A stretch of 64,000 nucleotides of DNA, taken from positions 23,711-87,710 of the forward strand of contig JAHIRF010000007.1 in assembly GCA_018818785.1 (NCBI GenBank), read 5' to 3'. Both the position numbers and the translations under genes were made by a program. This document shows positions 6,828 through 15,527 of this stretch, in pieces. A model generated the notes under the pieces. It saw only the letters and a program-made list of their open reading frames with translations, did no database searches and had not been told where the DNA came from. The DNA is from Thermoplasmatota archaeon (GTDB lineage Archaea; Thermoplasmatota; Thermoplasmata; UBA10834). Positions within the stretch are counted from its first letter, which is position 1. Each line of letters opens with the position of its first letter.

Positions 6828-8753
6828 ATGCACAGACGCACACTCCCATCGTGGCGGATGAGGGATGTGTTGTTAGTCATTCTCAGCCAGGGCATCCGAG
6901 TCAAAAGTGAGAAATACATAGGCAGTCGATGGCACAGCACATTGAACGAGGATAGACTAGACAAAGCCCTGGAATTCACAACGTCGATGATGAGCACAAG
7001 GGACCTGGACCAGCTCATCGACAACATAATGGATATAATCACTGGTGATTTCGGATTCGAAGGATGCGACGCGCTCCTGCTCGACAAGGAGAAGAACGAA
7101 TTCGTGATGCGTGCCAGCAAGGGATTCGCCGAGGTCGGCTTCAAACTCGTGGGAAGACTGACGAAGTCCGTGGAATCCGTCATGCATGACCTCGATGATT
7201 GCGAGAGCCTAGGGAGATTCACCTGCATCTACAGAGCCAAGGAAGGCGATGATCCCAGCGGATACTTCAGCCTCCTACATCCGGAAAGGGCGAAGCTACC
7301 CAGAGAGAACCCGGATGATTGGCACGAGCTCGACGTTCTCTATGTCAAGTTCGAAGACGAGAAAGGCCGTATCGTGGGATTCCTCCAACCAGACGGACCC
7401 AAGGATGGAAGGATACCTTCGGGCCAGCTGATCACCAATCTGGAGATATTCGCTGCCTTGGCATCGATTGCGGTCGCCAATGCGGAGATAGTCAGCGAGC
7501 TCAACAGGAATGTGATGATCTACAAGACCATGGCAAAGACCACTGCCGCGATACAGGACCCTGTGGACCTCAAGGAGACGATCAGGAGGATAGCTGACAG
7601 CCTGAACACGCTCGTCCCTTTCGACGAGATCAGTGTATACCTCATCGACTGGGAGAAGAACCTGCTCATGCCGGTATATGCCACCGGCCCGTACGCGAAC
7701 GAGGCGATGGCGGATATCGGACCCATCAGTGGACTGGCCGGAGTGGTCGCCCGGTCAGGCAAGGTCGAGATCGTCAAGGACTCAATGGACGACGAGAGGG
7801 TCGAGGACATCCCTGGCATCGACGAGGAGGAGATACGCCAGACGATGATGTGCATACCGCTCAAGAGCAAGGCAGGTGAGGTCGAGGGCGTATTGGACCT
7901 CTACAGGGATAAGAGCAGGCAGTTCACGGTCGCTGAGTGGGAGATAGCCGAACCTTTCGCGACACATGCTGCAATCGCCCTCGAGAACGCTCGTCTGAGA
8001 GAGGAATTGAAGTCCAACTTCGAATCCGTCCAGAGGGCCTTCGAGGACATGAAGACCCTCGACAAGGCCAAGGACAGCCTGGTCAACACGATATCCCATG
8101 AACTCCGCACGCCTCTGACGACCATCCTCGGCTACCTGGAAATGGCAAGCCATGGGATGTACGGTGAGATCAGTCCCAAGCTCAAGGAGAAGATGAATAC
8201 GATGGTCTCCTCGGTCAACAGGATCAACAGCCTGGTGGGTAAGATGTTGGAGATGTCCAGGCTCCAGGACGGCACTTTGATCCTCGATAAGGAGCCTGTC
8301 AACCTCGCCCTATTGGTGAAGGAGGTGGTCAGGGACCTCGACGAGGAGACCAATACGAAGAAACATACTCTGACTGTGCTCTTCGGCGGGGAACTACCGG
8401 TGGTCAATGCAGACAGGCTGAGGCTACGGGATGTGCTCTTCAACCTGATCAACAACGCCATCAGGTACACCGCTGAAGGCGGCCAGATCACCATAGGCGC
8501 AGACATACTCAGCGGCAAGGTCCACATATGGATCAAGGACACGGGCAAGGGCATTGCCGATAGCGACAAGCAGAAGATATTCGACCGATTCTTCCTCGCG
8601 GACATGGGACTCACCAGGGATGACGGGCGCGTGGGCATAGGGCTCTACGTGAGCAGGGAGATCATCCGGAAGCACGGCGGGGACATGTGGTTCGAGAGCA
8701 GTGAAGCTGTGGGCAGCACGTTCCATTTCACCATCCCGCTCATGCGCAGATGA
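6828..8753 (+). CDS. Soluble sensor histidine kinase with two GAF domains
   Basis: About 641 residues without transmembrane segments. GAF-like domains occupy roughly residues 45-225 and 235-395, followed by a coiled helix, HisKA (ISHELRTPLTT, phospho-acceptor His at about 424) and HATPase_c (N box NLINNAIRY, G boxes DTGKGIAD and VGIGLYVS). No response regulator is adjacent, so the partner is elsewhere. The first 40 residues look non-conserved. A TATA-like AAATACATA at 6912-6920 would place transcription at about TTG 6942, so a leaderless start there is a serious alternative. Confidence 0.88.
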   Translation: MHRRTLPSWRMRDVLLVILSQGIRVKSEKYIGSRWHSTLNEDRLDKALEFTTSMMSTRDLDQLIDNIMDIITGDFGFEGCDALLLDKEKNEFVMRASKGFAEVGFKLVGRLTKSVESVMHDLDDCESLGRFTCIYRAKEGDDPSGYFSLLHPERAKLPRENPDDWHELDVLYVKFEDEKGRIVGFLQPDGPKDGRIPSGQLITNLEIFAALASIAVANAEIVSELNRNVMIYKTMAKTTAAIQDPVDLKETIRRIADSLNTLVPFDEISVYLIDWEKNLLMPVYATGPYANEAMADIGPISGLAGVVARSGKVEIVKDSMDDERVEDIPGIDEEEIRQTMMCIPLKSKAGEVEGVLDLYRDKSRQFTVAEWEIAEPFATHAAIALENARLREELKSNFESVQRAFEDMKTLDKAKDSLVNTISHELRTPLTTILGYLEMASHGMYGEISPKLKEKMNTMVSSVNRINSLVGKMLEMSRLQDGTLILDKEPVNLALLVKEVVRDLDEETNTKKHTLTVLFGGELPVVNADRLRLRDVLFNLINNAIRYTAEGGQITIGADILSGKVHIWIKDTGKGIADSDKQKIFDRFFLADMGLTRDDGRVGIGLYVSREIIRKHGGDMWFESSEAVGSTFHFTIPLMRR

Positions 8754-8792
8754 TGCGTTCTTTTCTCAGACAATTACGATTCGACCTGACAG

Positions 8793-8817
8793 CATTTGCT
8801 CTTTTAGAAGACAAATG
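8793..8817. terminator. Hairpin between convergent genes
   Basis: CATTTG/CAAATG arms plus TCTT/AAGA around a TTAG loop, with one bulged C, make a 10-bp stem between the convergent histidine-kinase and nfnB genes. There is no T-run directly after it, so termination is plausible but not certain. Confidence 0.4.
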
Positions 8818-8866
8818 AAAAGGATCAGAGATGAAGGGGTTTCAGCCGAGTGGTACCTGGTCACGA

Positions 8867-10312
8867 TCAGTGCCCGCAGGCCTTCTCGAAGACATCCGCG
8901 GACGGCCACGACGGGTCTTCCATCATGTACTTGTGCATCGCCCTTGCCGCACGCTTCCCGTCGCCCATAGCGAGGATGACGGTCGCGGCGCCTGATGCGA
9001 TGTCTCCGCCGGCGAAGACGCCTTTCTTGGATGTCCTGCCCTCGGGATCGACTGCGATCGTGCCGTGCTTGGTCGTCTTCAGGTCCGGGGTGGTCATCGG
9101 CACGAGCGGGTTGGGGCTCTGTCCGATGGCGACAAGGACAGTCTGGCAATCGAGCCGGAACTCTGAGCCTGGTATCTTCACCGGTCGGCGCCTTCCAGAG
9201 GCATCCGGCTCTCCGAGCTGCATGCGTATGGCCTCTATCTGCTTCAGGTTCCCACAGTCGTCACCTATGAACTTGACGGGTGCCGCCAGCAGTTCGAATC
9301 GCACACCCTCTTCCTTGGCGTGGTGCACCTCTTCCCGCCTCGCGGGTAGTTCGGCATCCGAACGCCTGTAGAGGATGATCGATTCCTTGGCCCCCAGTCT
9401 CAGCGAGGTCCTGGCGCAGTCCATGGCCACGTTCCCGCCACCCAATGTCACGACGGTCTCGCCGATACCCACGGGGGTATCGTATTCAGGGAACTTGAAC
9501 GCCTTCATGAGGTTCGTCCTCGTGAGGAACTCGTTCGCTGACATGATCCCGTTCAGGTTCTCGCCTTCGAGGTTGGTCCAGTTGGGCAGACCAGCACCGG
9601 TTGCGACGAACACGGAATCATATTCCTTGAGCAGGTCGTCGACAGTCTCGAGCTTGCCGATGACATAGTCCGTCTTGATATCGACACCGGACCTGCGTAT
9701 GTAATCGACCTCGGCCTCAACGATCTCCTTGGGCAATCTGAACTCAGGGATACCGTACACGAGCACGCCACCGCAGTACTGCAACGCCTCGAACGCCGAG
9801 ACCTTGTAGCCCAGCTTCGCGAGGTCACCCGCGACGGTGAGCCCAGCCGGTCCAGCACCTACGACTGCGACCTTCTTTCCGTTCGCCGGGGGCATCTCAA
9901 TCTTGCCGTGCTTCTGCTCCCTGCGCTCCCAATCAGCGAGGAACCGCTCGAGCCTGCCGATCCCGACCGGCTCGTTCTTCTTGCCGACCACGCAGTTGCC
10001 TTCGCACTGGACCTCGTACGGGCAGACCCTGCCGCACACGGCGGGCAGGTTCTGTTTCTGCCTGATGATCTTGATGGCCTCAGAGAAGTTGCCTTCCTGG
10101 ACCTGCTTGATGAACGCTGGTATGTCGATCTCGACAGGGCAGCCGTCCACGCACAGCTTCCTGTTGGGGCCCGGCTTGCACTGGAGACATCTCTGGGCCT
10201 CCATGATCGCGGTCTGACCGTCCTGACCCATCGGGACCTCGTCGAAGTTGTGTACACGCGTCTTCGGGTCCTGCTCTGGCATCGGGTACTTCTTCGGGAC
10301 TATCTTCGCCAT
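8867..10312 (-). CDS. nfnB: NfnB / GltD-type NADPH-binding flavo-Fe-S subunit
   Basis: 481 residues. The N-terminal Fe-S domain (CLQCKPGPNRKLC, CPVEI, CGRVCP, CEGNC) has the cysteine pattern of GltD/NfnB. Two Rossmann folds follow: FAD site VVGAGPAGLTVAG and NADPH site VTLGGGNVAMDCART, then GGDIASG. Homologues are the small subunit of glutamate synthase and the large subunit of NADH-dependent ferredoxin:NADP oxidoreductase, which bifurcates electrons. It starts 1 nt after nfnA ends, an arrangement characteristic of NfnAB/SudAB, while glutamate synthase subunits lie just upstream. It could therefore serve as NfnB, GltD, or both. Confidence 0.88.
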   Translation of the reverse strand: MAKIVPKKYPMPEQDPKTRVHNFDEVPMGQDGQTAIMEAQRCLQCKPGPNRKLCVDGCPVEIDIPAFIKQVQEGNFSEAIKIIRQKQNLPAVCGRVCPYEVQCEGNCVVGKKNEPVGIGRLERFLADWERREQKHGKIEMPPANGKKVAVVGAGPAGLTVAGDLAKLGYKVSAFEALQYCGGVLVYGIPEFRLPKEIVEAEVDYIRRSGVDIKTDYVIGKLETVDDLLKEYDSVFVATGAGLPNWTNLEGENLNGIMSANEFLTRTNLMKAFKFPEYDTPVGIGETVVTLGGGNVAMDCARTSLRLGAKESIILYRRSDAELPARREEVHHAKEEGVRFELLAAPVKFIGDDCGNLKQIEAIRMQLGEPDASGRRRPVKIPGSEFRLDCQTVLVAIGQSPNPLVPMTTPDLKTTKHGTIAVDPEGRTSKKGVFAGGDIASGAATVILAMGDGKRAARAMHKYMMEDPSWPSADVFEKACGH

Positions 10313-10313
10313 T

Positions 10314-11141
10314 CTACTTCCCCTCCTGCAATAGCTTCAGAGAGACCTGCTCCTCCGCATGATACCTCTTGTTCCTGGCGATCAGGTTGTTGAAATCGAC
10401 CTTGTGCCCATCGAACTCGGGACCGTCGACGCAGCCGAACTTCGTCTTGCCATCGATGATGACCCTGCACGAACCACACATGCCGGTGCCGTCGACCATG
10501 ATCGGGTTCAGGCTCACGACCGTGTGTATGTTGTGAGGCCTTGTGATATCGGACATGACCTTCATCATGATGATCGGGCCAACGGCGTAGACCATGTTGA
10601 CCTCACGCTTCTCCTCTATGAGCTTCTTCAGGATGTCGCTCACGAAGCCTTTGTGGCCCTTCGAGCCGTCATCCGTGCACACGTGGAACTCGTCGCTGAC
10701 CGACTTGATCTCATCCTCGTAGATGAGCAATTTCTCGTTCCTCGCACCGATGATGGACACCGTCTTGTTCCCGGCCTCCTTGAGGGCGCGCACGACCGGG
10801 TACATCAGGGCAAGACCTATGCCGCCGCCGATGCAGACCACGGTCCCGACCTTGTGGAGTTCGGTGGGCAATCCCAACGGTCCGACCAGGCTGAACATCT
10901 TGTCGCCCGCCTTCAGCAATCCCAGCTTCTTGGTCGTCCTGCCGATCTCGAGCGCGGCGATCGTGACCGTGCCCTTCTCAACAGAAAAATCCGCCATCGT
11001 GAGAGGTATCCTCTCCCCGCGCTCGTCGACCGTGAGCATCACGAACTGACCGGCCTTGGCCCTCTTGGCGATGTGGGGCGCTAAGATCTCCAACCTCGTG
11101 ACGTCCGGCGTGAGCTTTTCCGCCTTGACTATCTCATACAT
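10314..11141 (-). CDS. nfnA: NfnA / SudB-type ferredoxin-NADP reductase subunit
   Basis: About 275 residues. An N-terminal FAD-binding FNR barrel (KAGQFVMLTV, ERIPLTMADF) is followed by an NAD-binding fold (VVCIGGGIGLAL). A C-terminal [2Fe-2S] region follows with GTGMCGSCRV and GCVDGPEFDGHKVDF, as in dihydroorotate-dehydrogenase electron-transfer/NfnA subunits. Start ATG 11141 (MYEIVKAEK) fits the family; ATG 11189 would add 16 non-conserved residues. It forms a two-gene unit with nfnB, apparently under its own TATA box. Confidence 0.87.
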   Translation of the reverse strand: MYEIVKAEKLTPDVTRLEILAPHIAKRAKAGQFVMLTVDERGERIPLTMADFSVEKGTVTIAALEIGRTTKKLGLLKAGDKMFSLVGPLGLPTELHKVGTVVCIGGGIGLALMYPVVRALKEAGNKTVSIIGARNEKLLIYEDEIKSVSDEFHVCTDDGSKGHKGFVSDILKKLIEEKREVNMVYAVGPIIMMKVMSDITRPHNIHTVVSLNPIMVDGTGMCGSCRVIIDGKTKFGCVDGPEFDGHKVDFNNLIARNKRYHAEEQVSLKLLQEGK

Positions 11142-11231
11142 CGTAGCACTCTTCCTGCCCCCGGCCAGCATATCTGGACGGAGGACCATTCAGTAGGTAC
11201 GCGAAGCTAACTGGCGCGTGATTCTCACGTT

Positions 11232-11242
11232 CATATTTAAAC
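11232..11242 (-). promoter_or_regulatory. Putative TATA box for nfnA-nfnB
   Basis: Read on the minus strand this is GTTTAAATATG, a good archaeal TATA element in the gap between the glutamate synthase genes and nfnA. It implies that nfnAB can be transcribed independently of the upstream operon. Confidence 0.5.
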
Positions 11243-11382
11243 ATGCTGACAGTACGATGAATGATGGTGCGTTTTCCGACGCTTTCGCTCCGATTAATGC
11301 ATTCCCCGGACCTTGTGTGAACAGACATCTGATTCGTTGAAAAATGATCGGGACCGGATGGTACCCAATCATCGCTCATGCT

Positions 11383-14019
11383 TCAGGAATCGCCCGTCTC
11401 CTGCACCTGTTTCTTGCCGGCAAGTGTGACCATCGGCACGGGCTCGATCTTCCTGTAGACCTCTTCAGGGTTCCTCCTAGAGCCGTCGACCCTGAGCAAG
11501 AAGTCATCCACGGGTATGTCGAAGAGGCGTTCGTTCTCCTTCAGGTACGGGAGTATGAGATTCCAATCCTCCGGTGTGAGCTTGGCCAATCTACCGCCGT
11601 TCAGCTGGTCCTCGCCCACTAGCTTCCTCGGGTCTCGGACGTAGATCGCCCCGCCTGAGGCGAGGGAGAACAGGTTGCCTCCAGGATATGGTTCCGGGAG
11701 CTCGACCAGCTTGCCGTCACCATCGAACGATATGCCGTTGAGCACGACGAACCCTCCTCCGTAGAGCGGGTTGCCCGCCATGAACGATTCTGCGAGGTAG
11801 TCGAGGCATGTGCCGTTTATGACGACCTTAGGCCTGCCGACTGCGTTGATCAGAGGTCGTCCAGCCGCGTTGCCGAGGACATAAGCCTCCCCACCCTTCG
11901 CGCCGTACATGAAGGTCTGGCCGACATCGCCTTGGACGACCAGTTTGCCGTCGTTCAATATCTGCCCCAGCTGGTCCTGGCCGTTCGCATGGACGCGTAT
12001 GTCCGCGCCGTCGAGACCGGACGCGAGGTAGTCTCCTGGGCTGCCGTACACATCCAACCTGAACCCTTTCGATTTCGGGCCGAGGCCGCATCCGAAGAAC
12101 CGCTGGCCATGGCACCCGAATATTATCACTCTGTTCCAGCCGAGGTCCTTCGCGGCCCTTATCACGAACGATGCGCCGTCCTCGCCCTCCATCGGGAAGT
12201 CCGCGCAATCGAGCACGAGTATGGAGTAGGGCGATTGCGGCGGCCTCATCTTGGAGATGTTCTTCCGGTCCACTAGCGCGTAGAGCGACCTATCATCCGC
12301 CTCTATCTTCGGGAGTGCACGCAGGATGGTCTCGATCGCCTCGTTGGCCTTATCGACTATCCTGCTGCGCCTGAACTTCCCAGTTGGATAACGCCTGTCT
12401 ATCATCAGCGTTAGTATCCTCAGGTACTCGCTCATCGAGGCGTCTCCTGCGGATGCTGATTTGACCATCTGGGCGAAGAGCGAGTTGAGTTCGCTCCCGG
12501 TCATCTCATGAAGCTTCTGTTTGAATAATTTGAACTCGGCGACCGGATCCTTCCTCGCGGCGAACTGCTCTCCGAGGTCGCCTGCCCTGGGAACTCTTGG
12601 AAGACGCTTCGTGAGCTTGAGGTCCTCCGCCTTGTCCCACGAGTTGTTCGGGACTGTGACCATCGTCCCGAACTTGTTGGTGCAGATGAGCCTAAGGGAA
12701 CCGGGGGTCTCCTTCTGCTGATGGAGAGAGAATATGAACGCGCCACCGTCGGTGTAGCTACCGCCTCTCGCGTTCCAGTACTTGTCCGCGTATCTGGGGA
12801 CGGATGGCACCTCCAGGGATATGCTCTCGAGGGCCGAGTCGATCGCCTGCTTCTCCGAGGCGATCAGCCCTATCTGCACATCACCGTCCACAAGCGCGAA
12901 CACCTGTGGCCTGAGCATCGATGTGTCGGTTATGCCCATGAGCTGGAGCCTGTTCTCGTAATACGAGTTGCGGCCGATGATGAAGAGCCAGGGACCATCC
13001 GGGGAACCGTGGATGTGGGTCCGCTGGACCGCTTTGTACACGCGCTTCTTCTCCTCTGGCAGGAGGGAGAAGTCCCTTTCGGTCGTAGGTGCGAGCGCTT
13101 CGATGATATACTCGAGCGGGTAGCTGTAGGTCCTGTTCAGCACGTCGAAGAGCAGCACGGCGACCTCCGTGTCCGTCAGGAAGAGAGGTGCGATGTTCCT
13201 CTGCGCGAGGTATTCGGAGACCGAATGGTAGTTGGCGAAATCGCCGTTGTGCACGAGCGCCTCGTCCAGCCCTATGAACGGATGGGCCCCTCCAGGGTGC
13301 CAGACACGCCCTTTGGTAGGATATCTCTGATGTCCGATCCAGACATGGGCCTTGAACTCGTCGAGCTTGTAGTACCTGATGACGTCCTCTGCGTACCCCA
13401 CTATCTTGAGCACGAGCATGTTCCTTCCGTGGGACATCACGAATGCAGCCATCCCGGACGATGCGTACCATCTGTGGTTCGTCCTGAAACTGTTCTGATA
13501 GACGAACTCGTCCTCCGCTTTTTGACGGTCCATGTCCTCGAGCTTGTTGTCCTTCATGAACTGGTCGAGCACGGGACCCTTCACGCGGCAGAAGTACCTC
13601 CATACGGCTGGAGGCTTGACCTCGAGGGTGCCGAGCACTTTCTTGTCCGTGCTCGTCTCGACCTCATACATCTTGGATACTTCGTAACATGGATCGATGA
13701 ATTCGGATTCCAGCGATCGACGAGCATCCGGTTTCAGGTACGCGACCTGCACCAGGTAGTGGGTCCTGAGCACTTCCTCGGAGACACCGAGCTGCTCTGC
13801 GGACAGTCCGACCGCCGCGATGCCGCCGCCCTTGCCGTTCCCTCTGTTGTGCATCTGCTCGAGGGGTTTGAGAATGTGCTTCCCAGCGAGGGGCACTGAG
13901 CTGGCGAGACCGACCACCCCGCATCCGCCCTCGGCCTCCGTCATACGTGCGCCCTTGGCCGCGGATGATTGCTTCATCCAGGACCGTGACGAGATGATCG
14001 TCTCGACCTGCGGATTCAC
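11383..14019 (-). CDS. Glutamate synthase amidotransferase fused to GXGXG domain
   Basis: 878 residues in two parts. The first is a class II glutamine amidotransferase (about 33-450), with nucleophile Cys33 in GGCGVVG and the motifs RYPTKG, HNGDFANYHS and TDTEV. The second is a C-terminal GXGXG beta-helix domain (about 620-800) of the glutamate-synthase alpha subunit/FwdC type. It should hydrolyse glutamine and channel ammonia to the FMN subunit. GTG 14019 is supported by GGAGGTGG at 14024-14031 and a GTGA overlap with the preceding gene, so the enzyme is probably made with a 32-residue propeptide. In many archaea these two domains are separate proteins. Confidence 0.85.
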   Translation of the reverse strand: MNPQVETIISSRSWMKQSSAAKGARMTEAEGGCGVVGLASSVPLAGKHILKPLEQMHNRGNGKGGGIAAVGLSAEQLGVSEEVLRTHYLVQVAYLKPDARRSLESEFIDPCYEVSKMYEVETSTDKKVLGTLEVKPPAVWRYFCRVKGPVLDQFMKDNKLEDMDRQKAEDEFVYQNSFRTNHRWYASSGMAAFVMSHGRNMLVLKIVGYAEDVIRYYKLDEFKAHVWIGHQRYPTKGRVWHPGGAHPFIGLDEALVHNGDFANYHSVSEYLAQRNIAPLFLTDTEVAVLLFDVLNRTYSYPLEYIIEALAPTTERDFSLLPEEKKRVYKAVQRTHIHGSPDGPWLFIIGRNSYYENRLQLMGITDTSMLRPQVFALVDGDVQIGLIASEKQAIDSALESISLEVPSVPRYADKYWNARGGSYTDGGAFIFSLHQQKETPGSLRLICTNKFGTMVTVPNNSWDKAEDLKLTKRLPRVPRAGDLGEQFAARKDPVAEFKLFKQKLHEMTGSELNSLFAQMVKSASAGDASMSEYLRILTLMIDRRYPTGKFRRSRIVDKANEAIETILRALPKIEADDRSLYALVDRKNISKMRPPQSPYSILVLDCADFPMEGEDGASFVIRAAKDLGWNRVIIFGCHGQRFFGCGLGPKSKGFRLDVYGSPGDYLASGLDGADIRVHANGQDQLGQILNDGKLVVQGDVGQTFMYGAKGGEAYVLGNAAGRPLINAVGRPKVVINGTCLDYLAESFMAGNPLYGGGFVVLNGISFDGDGKLVELPEPYPGGNLFSLASGGAIYVRDPRKLVGEDQLNGGRLAKLTPEDWNLILPYLKENERLFDIPVDDFLLRVDGSRRNPEEVYRKIEPVPMVTLAGKKQVQETGDS

Positions 14020-15527
14020 TTGCCCACCTCCTTCGCCTGCTTGTCCGCATGTCTCAGCAGGTCCGTGCGTCCCCTCAGCTCAGATATGCCCTTCATACCT
14101 AACCTGTGGAGCAGCTCGCACCATTGCAGCTTCCATGAACTGTACATGTTGACGATCCTTTGCGCGCCCCAGTCCGAGTGCGTCATCTGCTGGAGTTCGG
14201 GATCGGTCGTCGCTATGCCTCTGGGGCAGCCCCTCCCGCTCTCGCAGTTGCCGCATCTCACGCATCCGAGTGCGACAAGGTCCGCCGTCCCGATGACCAC
14301 GCAGTCCGCGCCTAGCGCGATGGATTTTGCGGCGTCCATGGCGGTCCTGAGACCCCCGCTCGCTACGAGCGTCACCTCGTCCCTGATGCCCTCGTTCATC
14401 AGGAACCTGTGGACCTTGGGTATCGCGTATTCGATGGGCATCGCGATGTTCTTCTTCGCTATCTCAGGAGCAGCGCCCGTGCCGCCGTATCCTCCGTCCA
14501 GATGTACTATGTGAGCTCCTGCGTAATAGCTGCCTACGCTCACCATCTCGACATCGTTCGGCGTGGACACCTTCACCGATATGAGTGCCTTGGGGTTTAT
14601 CGCGAGCGCCCAGTCGAGGTGCTTCTTGTGGTCCTCGACGGAGTACACGCTGTGGAATGGGAACGGGGAGAACAGGCTCGTGTAAGGTACCGCCTCCCTC
14701 ATGCGCGCGACCTCAGGAGTGTTCTTGTCATGCAGCAGGTGCCCGCCCAGGCCCGGCTTCGCGCCTTGGGCGTACTTGAACTCCAGTATGCGGGAGCGCT
14801 GGATAGTGGCTTCGCGTACACCGAACAGGCCGGTCGCGATCTGAGTCACGATGTGGTCCTTGAACGGTATCAGCGCGTCCGGATAGCCGCCTTCGCCCGT
14901 CGATACGAATGTGCCTAGCATCTCCGCCGCCTTTGCACGGGCCAGCATCGTGTGCACGCTGATGGATCCGAACGACATGCCGCCGCCATAGAACGGTACG
15001 GGTATCTCGATCTGCTCGCCCTTTCCGCGCCTGTTAAGCCGCACGGAGGTGTCGAAATCAGCCGGATCGAACCTGCCCTGAGATTCGGGCAGTCTGAAAT
15101 ATAGCTTGTCGAAGCCGCCACCCGAGCGGCCGATATTCGCAGGGTCGTCGAGGGCGATCGGCCTTCCGCTTTCGGCCTGCCTCCATGTGGAGAGTATCAT
15201 CTCCGCGGGCCAGCGTGGATCACCCATGCTCTGATAATTGTCGCTCGGGCCGACGGACAGAGAGCCCGTTGGACAGTTGGCGACACAGAAGAAGTAGTTC
15301 ACATCGCAGGACGGACCCATGCATTTCCGGTCATCCGGCGGGAGTATCTTCGTATGGCCTTCGACACGTTTGTGGACACCATATGGACATAACGATTCGC
15401 ACATGCCGCATGAGATGCACTTATCGGACCGCTTGACGCTGAACCTGTTCATGAACTGAAGCCTCTCGGCGGGAGAGAGTGAGACCTCGGGGAAGGAGTC
15501 CATGTAATGACCGGATCGCTCAGCCAT
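14016..15527 (-). CDS. gltB: Glutamate synthase FMN/Fe-S catalytic subunit (archaeal type)
   Basis: About 503 residues. An N-terminal ferredoxin-like domain (CISCGMCESLCPYG, then CMGPSC and CVANCP) is followed by the FMN TIM barrel that makes glutamate from 2-oxoglutarate and ammonia. Visible motifs are PFYGGGMSFGS, GAKPGLGGHLL, LDGGYGGTGAAP and VASGGLRTAMDAAKSIALGA, plus the [3Fe-4S] segment CVRCGNCESGRGCPRGIAT. ATG 15527 is preferred; it overlaps the preceding gene by 8 nt and follows GGTGAG. The ferredoxin domain suggests ferredoxin or the adjacent NfnB-like protein as electron donor. Confidence 0.92.
   Translation of the reverse strand: MAERSGHYMDSFPEVSLSPAERLQFMNRFSVKRSDKCISCGMCESLCPYGVHKRVEGHTKILPPDDRKCMGPSCDVNYFFCVANCPTGSLSVGPSDNYQSMGDPRWPAEMILSTWRQAESGRPIALDDPANIGRSGGGFDKLYFRLPESQGRFDPADFDTSVRLNRRGKGEQIEIPVPFYGGGMSFGSISVHTMLARAKAAEMLGTFVSTGEGGYPDALIPFKDHIVTQIATGLFGVREATIQRSRILEFKYAQGAKPGLGGHLLHDKNTPEVARMREAVPYTSLFSPFPFHSVYSVEDHKKHLDWALAINPKALISVKVSTPNDVEMVSVGSYYAGAHIVHLDGGYGGTGAAPEIAKKNIAMPIEYAIPKVHRFLMNEGIRDEVTLVASGGLRTAMDAAKSIALGADCVVIGTADLVALGCVRCGNCESGRGCPRGIATTDPELQQMTHSDWGAQRIVNMYSSWKLQWCELLHRLGMKGISELRGRTDLLRHADKQAKEVGK

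Noticed and set aside
12721..13899. 392-residue open frame on the plus strand
   Set aside because: It is antisense to the glutamate synthase amidotransferase gene, and its composition is that of a reverse-frame shadow.
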